Shown here in pieces: positions 48,266 to 56,747 of a DNA stretch of 64,000 nt. Every line of letters starts with the position of its first letter. Position 1 is the first letter of the stretch. The stretch covers positions 496,001-560,000 of the forward strand of contig NZ_PKMZ01000002.1 of NCBI RefSeq assembly GCF_002893625.1, written 5' to 3'. A program made the translations under genes and the position numbers. The DNA is from Mangrovicella endophytica. Its GTDB lineage: Bacteria; Pseudomonadota; Alphaproteobacteria; Rhizobiales; Rhizobiaceae. The notes beneath the pieces are model-generated. The model had not been told where the DNA came from and made no database searches. It saw only the letters and a program-made list of their open reading frames with translations.

Positions 48266-49195
48266 ATGGCTCGCCGCGAACTCGTCTCTGCCGGCCTGGC
48301 TCTTGGCGCCTGCGCGACTGTGGTCGCCCTGCAGACGCGTCAAGCGCGGCGCCACAACCCGCCGATCGGCAGGTTCATCCAGGTAAACGGGGTTCGCCTG
48401 CACTATGTCGAGCGCGGATCCGGTCCGGCGCTTGTGCTGTTGCACGGCAACGGCAGCTTGGTGCAGGACTTCCTGACGAGCGATTTCGTCCGGCTGGCGG
48501 CTCAGACCCATCGCGTCATCATCTTCGATCGGCCCGGCTATGGCTGGAGCGAACGGCCGCGATCCCATCTCTGGACGCCTGCGGCTCAGGCCGATCTTCT
48601 CGCTGCTGCAGCAAAGCGGCTCGGCGCCGTACGTCCCCATCTGCTCGGGCATTCCTGGGGGAGCCTCGTCGCCATCGAATGGGCGTTGAACCATCGGGAC
48701 GATGTCGCCGCGCTGACGCTCGTCTCCGGCTACTATTTCGCGACGCCTCGCGCCGACGTCGTCCTGGCGTCAGGGCCGGCGGTTCCGGTCGTCGGGGATG
48801 TTCTGCGCTTCACCGCGTTGCCGCTCGTCGGTCAGCTGCTCTGGCCGCGGATCCTGCGCAAGTTGTTTGCTCCTTCAGCGGTCCCAGCGCATTTCGACGC
48901 GGTGCCGCGTGGCCTGATCCTGTCACCGCTGTCGCTGCGCGCATCGGCAGAGGAATCGGCATTCATGCTACCGACCGCTGCCAAGCTCCAGGCGCGCTAC
49001 GCCGAATTGACGCTGCCGGTGGCGATCGTGGCTGGCGGGGGCGATCGAATCGTCGATCCCTCGCGTCAGTCGGAGCGGTTGCACCGTGCGATCTCCGGCA
49101 GCCGCCTCAGCATTCTTCCGGGCGTCGGTCATATGCTCCATCACAGCGAACCTCGCGTCCTGGCCGAGATTTCTCGCGGCATCGAGCCACGTTGA
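48266..49195 (+). CDS. Alpha/beta hydrolase
   Basis: 309 residues. An N-terminal hydrophobic segment (residues 6-24) acts as a signal anchor. The hydrolase fold shows the oxyanion HGNG loop (LLHGNGSLVQDFL), nucleophile Ser in LLGHSWGSLVAIEWAL, acid in GGGDRIVDP and His in PGVGHMLHH. AAGGAA precedes the ATG at 48266. Substrate specificity cannot be read from sequence. It follows the ABC exporter by 121 bases. Confidence 0.88.
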   Translation: MARRELVSAGLALGACATVVALQTRQARRHNPPIGRFIQVNGVRLHYVERGSGPALVLLHGNGSLVQDFLTSDFVRLAAQTHRVIIFDRPGYGWSERPRSHLWTPAAQADLLAAAAKRLGAVRPHLLGHSWGSLVAIEWALNHRDDVAALTLVSGYYFATPRADVVLASGPAVPVVGDVLRFTALPLVGQLLWPRILRKLFAPSAVPAHFDAVPRGLILSPLSLRASAEESAFMLPTAAKLQARYAELTLPVAIVAGGGDRIVDPSRQSERLHRAISGSRLSILPGVGHMLHHSEPRVLAEISRGIEPR

Positions 49196-49406
49196 GGTCG
49201 CGTCTGCGCCGGTCACTCGACAGGCTGACCGCCTCGTCGTCATTACCTCGTAACGGCTAGGATGCGCGGCCGGCGCGGCTCGCGGCCCGGCGGCCGCGGT
49301 GATCATGGCTGCCAGATTCGAGGTTCGGCGAGACCGGCGACGCTTGCCATGCCGGCAAGGAGGGCTGTCGCTGGACGTGCTAGCCAAGTCCCTGTAGCCG
49401 GTGGCG

Positions 49407-50363
49407 ATGAGCCGCAACGCAGTCCTGTCCTCCGCCCCCACGTCAGTCGATCGCATTCTGCCGGGCATTGGCCTGATGATCGCCTTCTGCCTGATCGCTC
49501 CTCTGATCGACGTCGCTTCGAAGATGGCCGTCCAGACGGTGTCGGCCGGGACGGTGACGCTGGCGCGCTTCATCGTGCAAGCGACCCTGATGGGGCCTGT
49601 TGTCCTCGCCATGCGCCTGCCGATGCGGATCGGGCGGCGCATCGCCGGCCTGACGATGCTTCGCGCGGCTGGAGCGGTGGGCTCCACCTTCTGCTTCATT
49701 GCGGCCGTGCGGTTGATGCCGATCGCCGACGCGCTGGCGATCGGCTTCATTTCGCCCTTCATCCTGCTGCTGATGGGGCGTTTTCTTCTGAAGGAGCAGG
49801 TCGGACCGCGGCGCATCGCGGCCGCACTGATTGGCTTCGGCGGTACGATCCTGGTGATCCAGCCGTCTTTCGTGCGCTTCGGCACGACAGCGCTCCTGCC
49901 TGTCGGCAGCGCATGCGCCTTCGCCCTTTACATGATGGTGACCCGGCACCTCAGCCGCGTGCAGCATCCGGTGACGATGCAGTTCCAGACGGCCGTGGCA
50001 GCGGGGCTTCTCTGCCTGCCGATCCTCGGTCTCGGCTCGACTGCCGACATCGGGCCGATCCGCTTCGTGGTTCCCGAAGGAGCCGCCTGGCTGTCATGCG
50101 CAGCCGTCGGGGTCGCGGCAACGATCAGCCATATGGCCATGACCTATGCTCTTACTTTCGCCCCGTCATCGACGCTGGCGCCGCTCTCCTATCTCGAAAT
50201 CGTCACCGCAACCCTCTTCGGCTACCTGTTCTTCGGCGACTTTCCGGGTGGCATGACCTGGACGGGGATCGCCATCATCGTGGCGTCGGGCATCTACGTG
50301 ATCCATCGTGAGCGGGTCATCGCGCGCTCGAGGACGCAGTATCATTACGAATCAAATCGATAG
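49407..50363 (+). CDS. EamA-type DMT-family permease
   Basis: 318 residues with ten hydrophobic helices. GAVGSTFCFIAAVRLMPIADALAIGFISPFILLLMGRFLLKE and FFGDFPGGMTWTGIAIIVASGIYVIHRERV mark the two EamA halves. It is clearly paralogous to the permease at 12878, sharing the GDFP and SGxYxxxRER ends. ATG 49407 is used; GTG 49401 is possible and neither has a good ribosome site. The substrate is unknown. Confidence 0.85.
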   Translation: MSRNAVLSSAPTSVDRILPGIGLMIAFCLIAPLIDVASKMAVQTVSAGTVTLARFIVQATLMGPVVLAMRLPMRIGRRIAGLTMLRAAGAVGSTFCFIAAVRLMPIADALAIGFISPFILLLMGRFLLKEQVGPRRIAAALIGFGGTILVIQPSFVRFGTTALLPVGSACAFALYMMVTRHLSRVQHPVTMQFQTAVAAGLLCLPILGLGSTADIGPIRFVVPEGAAWLSCAAVGVAATISHMAMTYALTFAPSSTLAPLSYLEIVTATLFGYLFFGDFPGGMTWTGIAIIVASGIYVIHRERVIARSRTQYHYESNR

Positions 50364-50509
50364 GCCATTGAGACAGGTTCGTTGAGCCTGCCCCCGAGTT
50401 CCGTGCCGCATCCTGTGGATGCCAGCGGTGCGCCGGTGGATCCTGCTGAAGCGCGTCACGGCGGAACTGTTCAGGCTGCCGCCGCAAGGCGGGCGAAGCT
50501 CAGCGTATC

Positions 50510-51538
50510 CTAAGATTGCTTGCAGATCGGGAGCTCCTGCGCAGGCTGCGCGGGATGAGCGGCGTTGTAGCGGGCGATCAGGGGCTCGAGCGTGCTGGCC
50601 TGCCAAAACTTCGGCGTCCGGATCGCCTTGAGGCAGGCGGAGTTCCAGTAGACGCCGGTCCGCGCCAAGGGCTGCCCCGTCTTGACGGCGGTTGCGACCG
50701 CTTCGATGTCGCGCCGTTCGGGGTAGATGTAGACGGTCGTTGGATTGTCCTGCATCAGCGGGATGATCTTTCGCGCGTCCGAGGACGACCAACTCGTGCA
50801 GCCGTTGCTGCGACCTCCGGCGTAGTCGACCAGCTTTCCCATCCGCACGTAGCCATCCTCGTCGGCATAGGCGCTGTCGGAATTCTTGCTCCGACACATG
50901 CCCTTCAGCACCTGTGCCGGATGCCCGCCGATGGCGCGAACTCGCGCATTGGCCGTATCCCCTTCGCCGTCGAACTGCACGAAGGAGCGGATGAACGGCA
51001 CGCTCTTGCCGAGCCCGGACCGATAGTAGCCCTTGAATGAAGTACGCGTCTCGGCCGTTACATAGCCGCCGCCTGTCGTCAGCAATGCGTCTTGAGCGTT
51101 GCCGAAGTTTCTGGCGCACTGCCGCCCGTTCGAGAAGTCGACGACGCCGCGCAGGTTGCGGCCGCTGCCAAAGCCGGCCGACACGGCCTTGAAGGTCTGC
51201 GATGCTTCACAGATGGTGTAGAAGCGGCGGCCAAGCTGGTCGGTGCCGACGCTTGTCGGTCGGGTGGCGTCCATCGCGAAGTAGCAGGGGTTATTCACCG
51301 CTCCTTCGCTGACCTTGCGCAGGTAAAGAGCGCGGGCCCGCTGCAGCACGACGGATGTGATCTGCCCGTCACCGTCGCCGACATGCGCCTCCAGCCAGGC
51401 CGGAATGCTCTGCGGTTCCGAAGCTGCGGCGCTGCCGGGTGCCGCCGACGTCACGATGGCGATCAGGCCTGCCACGACCTTCGAGAAGGTCCAGCCCGTC
51501 GAGAGCTTCGGCAGCCGCTCAGTCCTCAGGTTCGGCAT
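50510..51538 (-). CDS. Secreted murein L,D-transpeptidase catalytic-domain-like protein
   Basis: 342 residues. The signal sequence is about residues 15-40 (TFSKVVAGLIAIVTSAAPGSAAAS). The core resembles the murein L,D-transpeptidase catalytic family: ALYLRKVSEG, GGGYVTAETRTSFKGYYRSGLGKSV, and the catalytic region GGRSNGCTSWSSSDARKIIP with Cys247. The usual SHGC histidine is Asn here (SNGC). It may crosslink peptidoglycan or anchor proteins, or may be altered in mechanism. The ATG at 51538 has AGAGGA about ten bases upstream; GTG 51559 is the longer choice. It is divergent from hupE. Confidence 0.75.
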   Translation of the reverse strand: MPNLRTERLPKLSTGWTFSKVVAGLIAIVTSAAPGSAAASEPQSIPAWLEAHVGDGDGQITSVVLQRARALYLRKVSEGAVNNPCYFAMDATRPTSVGTDQLGRRFYTICEASQTFKAVSAGFGSGRNLRGVVDFSNGRQCARNFGNAQDALLTTGGGYVTAETRTSFKGYYRSGLGKSVPFIRSFVQFDGEGDTANARVRAIGGHPAQVLKGMCRSKNSDSAYADEDGYVRMGKLVDYAGGRSNGCTSWSSSDARKIIPLMQDNPTTVYIYPERRDIEAVATAVKTGQPLARTGVYWNSACLKAIRTPKFWQASTLEPLIARYNAAHPAQPAQELPICKQS

Positions 51539-51643
51539 ATCCAGAAAGTTCCTCTTCACCGCCAGCCGACCGTGGCCTTCTCAGCCGGCGTCAGGCTGTA
51601 AAATATCGGAGGAGGCGTTGGCACCCACACCGGTTTGACTTCC

Positions 51644-51660
51644 GTAATGTGATAACATCA
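51644..51660. promoter_or_regulatory. Zur-like box upstream of hupE
   Basis: GTAATGTGATAACATCA, matching the alphaproteobacterial Zur operator pattern (ATGTnATAACAT). It aligns at 14 of 18 positions with the box in front of the aztD-zinT gene. It is 89 bases before the hupE start and in a position to affect the divergent gene as well. Confidence 0.65.
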
Positions 51661-51748
51661 TATCAAGCGGGCATGTGCAAAGTGTGGCCACTCGTCTCGC
51701 TTGCGCACAGGCCGCCACTCGCAATCCACCTCCAGATCGTTGCCGCAG

Positions 51749-52360
51749 ATGTTTGCCAGACATGTCTCCACGACGGCAGGGCAGCGCGTCGTCTGCCTCT
51801 CCGCTGTCCTCCTGCTCCTGTGGGCGAAGGCGGATCCAGCGGATGCTCATATCGTCAGCAATGCCGGTGGCTTCAGCAGCGGGTTCGAACACCCGCTGAC
51901 CGGTTCCGATCACCTGCTGGCGATGCTCGCGGTCGGCATCTGGGGTGCTCAGATGGGTGGCGCGGCGGTCTGGACGCTGCCGGTGACCTTTCCGCTGATC
52001 ATGGTGGTCGGCGGCGTGCTGGGCATGCTGGGACTGCCGATACCGGACGTCGAAGTGGGGATCGCACTCTCGATGATTGTTCTTGGCGGCGCCATCGCGG
52101 CGGCGTGGAAGGCACCTGGCGCGGTGGCCCTGGTCATCGTGTCTGTCTTCGCGATCTGTCACGGCTATGCGCATGGCGCCGAACTGCCGCTAGCAGCCGA
52201 CCCCGCCGATTATGCTGTTGGCTTCGTGATCGCCACGGGACTGATCCACGTGCTCGGCGTCGCCGTCGGGCTGGTCTCCGGCAAATTCTACGACGGCATT
52301 GTCTCCCGATGTCTCGGCGGCCTGATCGCGCTCGCGGGCGCCTACTTCCTGCTGGTCTGA
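51749..52360 (+). CDS. HupE/UreJ-family metal permease
   Basis: 203 residues. A signal-like N-terminus (ending DPADAH) is followed by six membrane helices. The family signature HPLTGSDHLLAMLAVGIWGAQMGG and the second motif CHGYAHGAELP supply the metal-binding His and Asp. HupE/UreJ proteins import nickel or cobalt in characterised cases. The Zur-like box upstream and the surrounding zinc genes suggest a zinc-linked role here, which is inference. The ATG at 51749 is chosen by homology; the ribosome site is weak. Confidence 0.85.
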   Translation: MFARHVSTTAGQRVVCLSAVLLLLWAKADPADAHIVSNAGGFSSGFEHPLTGSDHLLAMLAVGIWGAQMGGAAVWTLPVTFPLIMVVGGVLGMLGLPIPDVEVGIALSMIVLGGAIAAAWKAPGAVALVIVSVFAICHGYAHGAELPLAADPADYAVGFVIATGLIHVLGVAVGLVSGKFYDGIVSRCLGGLIALAGAYFLLV

Positions 52361-52367
52361 GCGTCTG

Positions 52368-53123
52368 ATGCAGCGCTTCGCTCCAGCTGCGGCATTCGGA
52401 TCAGTTGGCTTCGCCGCGCTGGGCCTGCTGACGATCGCGAGGTTCGATGGGCTGATCGATGCGGGGATCCGGCAGTTCTTCACCTCTGGTCCGTTGTTGC
52501 CGCTCGCCGTCGCAGGTGTCGGGCTCGCATCCAGCCGGAACGGCTCCAGGCCGCGCATGGTCTCCGTCGCAGCTGTGGTGCTCGGGCTCGCCGGCGGGCT
52601 GTTCCTGCGGGACTCGCTTCTCTGGCCTTTCCTGAGCAGGATCGACGTCTTCGGACGACTGGCGCTGCTGCCTCCCGCAGCTTGCATGCTCTCCGGCGTC
52701 GTCCTGCTTCTGCCGGGAGGCGTCTCGGCGCTCCTCGAACCACTCGCGGCGATCCTCGTCGGAGTTGTCGCGACCTTCGAAGCGAGCCTGAACGACCCCT
52801 TCGGCAACCCGTTCGGGCTGCCGGTCGGAGCGGCACTCGCTGCCCTGTGGCTCGTCTCGTTTCTCGTCGCTGCCGGAGCGGTGCTGCCCATAAGGGCATT
52901 GCTCATCGGCAAGCGGATCGCCGGCAGTTGGCTGCTGGCGATCGGCCTGCTTCTGTCGGGATTGCAGTTCCTGCCGAAGCAGCCGGGCCTCCAGGAGCCG
53001 ACGCCGATGGCCAATCCGGAATTCGGGCCACCCCTTGAAGTGCCGTTTGCTCCCACGCTGCCGCGAGATGCTCCGCCTGCCTACATGCTCCCTCCGTCGC
53101 CGGATCGGTCGCAGCAGTACTGA
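52368..53123 (+). CDS. Membrane protein of unknown function downstream of hupE
   Basis: 251 residues with about seven hydrophobic segments between residues 8 and 205, then a proline-rich tail (about residues 206-251, LPKQPGLQEPTP ... PSPDRSQQY) that is probably soluble. I do not recognise a family, and no conserved catalytic or metal motif stands out. It begins seven bases after the hupE stop, so it is co-transcribed and likely works with it. Confidence 0.75.
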   Translation: MQRFAPAAAFGSVGFAALGLLTIARFDGLIDAGIRQFFTSGPLLPLAVAGVGLASSRNGSRPRMVSVAAVVLGLAGGLFLRDSLLWPFLSRIDVFGRLALLPPAACMLSGVVLLLPGGVSALLEPLAAILVGVVATFEASLNDPFGNPFGLPVGAALAALWLVSFLVAAGAVLPIRALLIGKRIAGSWLLAIGLLLSGLQFLPKQPGLQEPTPMANPEFGPPLEVPFAPTLPRDAPPAYMLPPSPDRSQQY

Positions 53124-53166
53124 GGCGGAGCGTGTTTTTTAGGCTCGGCTGCCGTGGCGCCAACCG

Positions 53167-53835
53167 TCAGCTGCGGCAATCGATCTCGACGCGTGTTGCC
53201 AGGGCCTCCGAGAAGTTGATTCCATCCTCGGGCGGTGTGGAGTCGGCGGGTCCAAGCGCCGCCATCGTGTCCTGCCAGATCTTCTCCGCCTCGTCAGGAG
53301 TTGGCGTCACCATCCGCTTGTGACACGAAGCCGGCAGGTGACGGAGCGCAAAGCGGCTGTCGTCCGGGAAGTCGAACGCCACGAAGTAGGTCTTGTCGAA
53401 GTTGCTGACGGTGACGTCCGCGCCTTTCAGATCGACCGGATGCTGCGGGGTCAGGTCGAAGCGGAAGATCAGCTTACCGCTCGCCGTCTCCCATGAGGCG
53501 CGGAAGTCCTTCGGCGGATCAAGCGGAACCTCGTGCCCATTGCTCTTCAGAAAGGTGTAGAACGACCACTCGGCGATGGATGTGCGGACTTGGCTGGCCA
53601 CCGCCGCGAGTTCGCCGGGATCGAGCTTGCCATTGGCGTTCTTGTCGAAGTCGGGGATGACGCTTGCCGAGAAGAGCTCGTCCATCGCCCAGACGTTGGT
53701 CAATCCGGTGAGATGTCCGTGACCGTCGCCTGTGATCTCCATGCGGCCGTCGACGAAGACGTGGGGGTGCGCGAGGCTCGGCTTCGCTGCACCAAGCCAG
53801 CTGAGCGCCACGATGATCGCGAGAGCAGCCCGCAT
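53167..53835 (-). CDS. DUF1007 secreted protein with EF-hand-like loop
   Basis: 222 residues. A signal peptide ends at PSLAHPHVFVDG; the mature protein begins with the DUF1007 hallmark HPHVFV. Residues 64-75 (DKNANGKLDPGE) fit the 12-residue EF-hand loop, with Asp at 1, Asn at 3 and 5, Gly at 6, Asp at 9 and Glu at 12. The ATG at 53835 is used because the longer frame lacks a signal peptide. DUF1007 proteins usually neighbour nickel, cobalt or zinc transporters. It is divergent from a paralogue at 53960. Confidence 0.85.
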   Translation of the reverse strand: MRAALAIIVALSWLGAAKPSLAHPHVFVDGRMEITGDGHGHLTGLTNVWAMDELFSASVIPDFDKNANGKLDPGELAAVASQVRTSIAEWSFYTFLKSNGHEVPLDPPKDFRASWETASGKLIFRFDLTPQHPVDLKGADVTVSNFDKTYFVAFDFPDDSRFALRHLPASCHKRMVTPTPDEAEKIWQDTMAALGPADSTPPEDGINFSEALATRVEIDCRS

Positions 53836-53959
53836 CACATTCGATCCTGATCGTCTTGTTGCCGAACTCGTCCAGCACTGTGGCGAGATTCGGTTCTGTG
53901 CGTCGAGCGAGCGCCCGCTTTCGCTGGCGCTGACGGTATGGACCGGAACGAGGAGCCTT

Positions 53960-54652
53960 ATGAACCTGTCGATGCCCCCGCGGTGGCGCCGCATCCCGAT
54001 CGCAGCGGTCCTCCTGCTGACGACAGCCGTGTGGGCAGGACCGGCCGCCGCTCATCCGCACGTCTTCGTGACGGCCTCGGTCCAGTTCGTCGGCGACGGC
54101 AAGGGAGACCTGACGGCCGTCCGGTCAGGCTGGGTCTTCGACGAGATGTTTTCCTCCTCGCTCCTCATGGACTTCGACCGTAACGCGGACGGCACGCTTG
54201 ACGAGAAGGAGCTTGAGGCGATCGGCGCCACCGTTCTGCATTCGGCTGCGGCCTACAACTACTTCACCGTCCTGAAGGACGAAGGCAAGCCGATCGCGCT
54301 GGCTGCACCGGACAAATTCCGCGCGCTGATCGAGAACGGGCACCTCGTGCTGCTGACAGAGATGCGTCCCGCAAGCCAGGTCGCCCTCGACGGCGTGGAT
54401 CTGACCCTGTCGATCTACGATCCCAGCTTCTACGTCTCCATCGATGTGACGAGCAACGACCAAGTCCGGCTGACGGATCTGCCGGAGACGTGCCAGTCCT
54501 CGATCCTGGCAGAGCCTGAAACGGACGGTGCCGCGGCGTGGCTCAACCAGGTGGCGGGTCTCGGCAAGTCGGAGAAGATCCCCGCCGACGGTGTCAACTA
54601 TGCCGAACTCGTATCCAGCCGGATCAAGCTGGTCTGCGGCAAGCATCCGTGA
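53960..54652 (+). CDS. DUF1007 secreted protein with EF-hand-like loop (paralogue)
   Basis: 230 residues, homologous to the gene at 53167: signal peptide, HPHVFVTASVQF, then an EF-hand-like loop at residues 73-84 (DRNADGTLDEKE), and later SFYVSIDV and LPETCQSS blocks in common. GAGGAG lies just before the ATG at 53960. The divergent pair looks like a duplication with inversion and may form a heterodimer that buffers a divalent metal in the periplasm. That role is inferred. Confidence 0.85.
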   Translation: MNLSMPPRWRRIPIAAVLLLTTAVWAGPAAAHPHVFVTASVQFVGDGKGDLTAVRSGWVFDEMFSSSLLMDFDRNADGTLDEKELEAIGATVLHSAAAYNYFTVLKDEGKPIALAAPDKFRALIENGHLVLLTEMRPASQVALDGVDLTLSIYDPSFYVSIDVTSNDQVRLTDLPETCQSSILAEPETDGAAAWLNQVAGLGKSEKIPADGVNYAELVSSRIKLVCGKHP

Positions 54653-54799
54653 TGCGGCCGGCCCGAGCGACAGGGGGCAGAAGGAGCTGCGCAGCCGGCT
54701 CGCATTGCGCCGGCCGGTGACCTCGTCCACATAAGCGATGAGGGTGCGTATGCGCGCGGCGGGTCCCACTGCCGATTTGCGGGCGGAACGGTTGGTCGG

Positions 54800-55234
54800 A
54801 TGACGATGGCTAAGCAGTTGACGAAGAACCAGACCGTGGTGCTGGAGGCGCTGACGCGATCAGATGCCCCGCTCAGCGCCTACAGTCTTCTCGATCAGGT
54901 TCGCTCGCACGGCATGCGCGCTCCGCTGCAGGTCTATCGCGCACTGGAGCGCCTGGTGGAACTTGGGCTCGTGCATCGTCTGGAGAGCATCAACGCGTTC
55001 GTCGCATGCACCCATCCGGAAGACCACGTCCATCGACTGATCGCCTTTGCCATCTGCACGACGTGCGGGCGAACGGAAGAAATCTCCGATGCCGTCATCG
55101 AGGGCCGGCTGCGGAACTGGTCGAAAGAGCAGTCCTTCAAGCTGGAGAAGGCGACCGTGGAGATCAGAGGCACCTGTTCGCGGTGTCACCCTGCTGGGAC
55201 GCATTCTCACGAAGGCCCTACCTCGACGCACTAA
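54800..55234 (+). CDS. zur: Zinc uptake regulator Zur (Fur family)
   Basis: 144 residues. The winged helix LTKNQTVVLEALTRSDAPLSAYSLLDQVRSHGMRAPLQVYRALERLVELGLVHRLESINAFVAC is characteristic of alphaproteobacterial Zur. The structural zinc cysteines are C86-x2-C89 and C126-x2-C129, and the regulatory site residues Cys70, His72, His76 and His78 are present. It should repress zinc uptake genes when zinc is plentiful. ATG 54800 or 54806 may be used. The C-terminal tail HPAGTHSHEGPTSTH adds extra histidines. Its 3' end overlaps the convergent small-protein gene by four bases. Confidence 0.88.
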   Translation: MTMAKQLTKNQTVVLEALTRSDAPLSAYSLLDQVRSHGMRAPLQVYRALERLVELGLVHRLESINAFVACTHPEDHVHRLIAFAICTTCGRTEEISDAVIEGRLRNWSKEQSFKLEKATVEIRGTCSRCHPAGTHSHEGPTSTH

Positions 55235-55506
55235 TTCCCTCGCATCACGGATAGACGGACGTCATCGAAGCCGATGTCCTCGACCGACTTGTGGATGCGG
55301 ATCGTCCGGACGCGCTCCGCAGGCCGCATGATGCCGATCACGGTCTCGACATCCGGACAGCCGACATCACGGCAGGCAAGCTCGGCAACCGAAATGACGA
55401 CGCGATCATCCAGGTTGTAAAGCGCCCGCACCCAGGCTTTGAGCTGCCGCGTCTTCTCAGGGAGCTTGCGGCTAAGCGGGGCGAGCGGATTGTCGAAGTG
55501 GTTCAT
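55231..55506 (-). CDS. Small conserved protein with C-x4-C motif
   Basis: 91 residues. The conserved-looking core is ALYNLDDRVVISVAELACRDVGCPDVETVIGIM with Cys45 and Cys50, then RTIRIHKSVEDIGFDDVRL. I recall similar small proteins beside COG0523 GTPases, but no function is established. It is third in the leftward set behind the Fur paralogue and the GTPase. The two cysteines and the His near the end (RIHKS) could bind zinc as an acceptor for the GTPase; this is speculation. Confidence 0.75.
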   Translation of the reverse strand: MNHFDNPLAPLSRKLPEKTRQLKAWVRALYNLDDRVVISVAELACRDVGCPDVETVIGIMRPAERVRTIRIHKSVEDIGFDDVRLSVMRGN

Positions 55507-55571
55507 GCCGTATCCTCGAGGTCGCCGACAGACGTTCGACTCGCGGGCGCGCCGCTCAGATCATGCGTCGG

Positions 55572-56747
55572 TCAGCGAGCCGGCGTCCGCTGGAGGGCTG
55601 CCTTGCCGGAGCGCCAGGCTTTGGCGAAGACACGGCAGAGGCTGGCAAAGCTCTCTTGAACACTGTGGGTGCCGTCCACGAGTGCGGCTGCGAAGAGTTG
55701 CCGCACGGCGTCGGTATCGAGCCCGTCGGTGATGAAGACGAGCCGCGTACGCCGGTCGTCGCTCGGCCACTCCTCAAGCACGGTCGGCGGGTGCACGCTG
55801 TGCTGCACCGCATGGACGAGGCGAGGGCGGCCAGGATCATCTGCTACTTGCACCAATCCCTTCACGCGTAGGAGGCGCTGGCCGGCGCTCGCCGTCAGGA
55901 CGTCTAGGAAGCGGCTCATCGACGCTGCATCGACGGGCCGGTCCAGCGTGAGCGAGAAGCTGCCGATGCGGGCGCCGTGTCGGCGGAAGGCATTCTCATC
56001 GTCGGCCGGTCGCTCATCCCGACCCCCGTGGCCTTGCGAGCTGATCGCCTCATCGAGCGTTAGCCATCCGAGGACGTCGTCGCCGAGACCAGCAGGTGTA
56101 TAGGTTCGCGGTGCGAAGAGCGACGCCGGCTGGAAATCCGGGGAGGCTGCGTCTGACACGGGCGCGGTGGGATTGAGCATAGCAAGCCTTTCGCGCAGGT
56201 CCCCAATGTCTTTGATCGTCGCAGGATCGCGAGCAAGGTCCGTCTTGGTCAGGACGATGCGATCGGCGAAGGCGATCTGCTTGGCGGCCTCGAAGTGGTT
56301 CTCGATCGACAGCTCTCCGGTGACGATGTCGACGAGCGTCACGACGCCTGCGAGCGCGTAGTGACGTGCGACGATGTGGTCGCCGAGGCTCCGTGCCGGT
56401 GTGCCTCCAGGTATCAACTGGTTGACGAGCGGGGCAGGGTCGGCGAGCCCAGTGGTCTCGACGACGATACGTTCGACGTCGATGCCGCCGCCGAGCGCCG
56501 CCTGATGAAGCTCGTGCAGAGTGGACCTGACGTCGCTTCCGGCCGTGCAGCACAGGCAGCCGGTCGTGGTGCGGGAAAGGGGAGCGTCGGCGACCCGCAC
56601 CAGATCGTGATCGAGTGCGATCTCGCCGAACTCGTTGATGATGATCGCCGTTTTGGCGAAGGCAGGATCACGCAGAAGCCGGTTGAGCAGCGTGGACTTG
56701 CCGGCTCCCAGGAAGCCGGTCAGCAGGAATACGGGTGTCCTACGCAT
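55572..56747 (-). CDS. COG0523 (CobW-like) zinc-metallochaperone GTPase
   Basis: 391 residues. Walker A is GFLGAGKST (11-19). The metal-binding GCLCC motif has Cys64, Cys66 and Cys67. The G3-like region is IVVETTGLADPAP and the G4 motif TKTD is present. The C-terminal CobW domain begins near residue 265 (RIGSFSLTLDRPVD), and HGGRDERPADDENAFRRHG is a His-containing insert. Such GTPases deliver zinc to client enzymes under starvation. It overlaps the Fur paralogue by eight bases and shares its promoter region with znuC. Confidence 0.9.
   Translation of the reverse strand: MRRTPVFLLTGFLGAGKSTLLNRLLRDPAFAKTAIIINEFGEIALDHDLVRVADAPLSRTTTGCLCCTAGSDVRSTLHELHQAALGGGIDVERIVVETTGLADPAPLVNQLIPGGTPARSLGDHIVARHYALAGVVTLVDIVTGELSIENHFEAAKQIAFADRIVLTKTDLARDPATIKDIGDLRERLAMLNPTAPVSDAASPDFQPASLFAPRTYTPAGLGDDVLGWLTLDEAISSQGHGGRDERPADDENAFRRHGARIGSFSLTLDRPVDAASMSRFLDVLTASAGQRLLRVKGLVQVADDPGRPRLVHAVQHSVHPPTVLEEWPSDDRRTRLVFITDGLDTDAVRQLFAAALVDGTHSVQESFASLCRVFAKAWRSGKAALQRTPAR

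Noticed and set aside
53836-53959. Zur box between the two DUF1007 genes.
   Set aside because: No match to the GTnATAAC core was found in the 124-base spacer.
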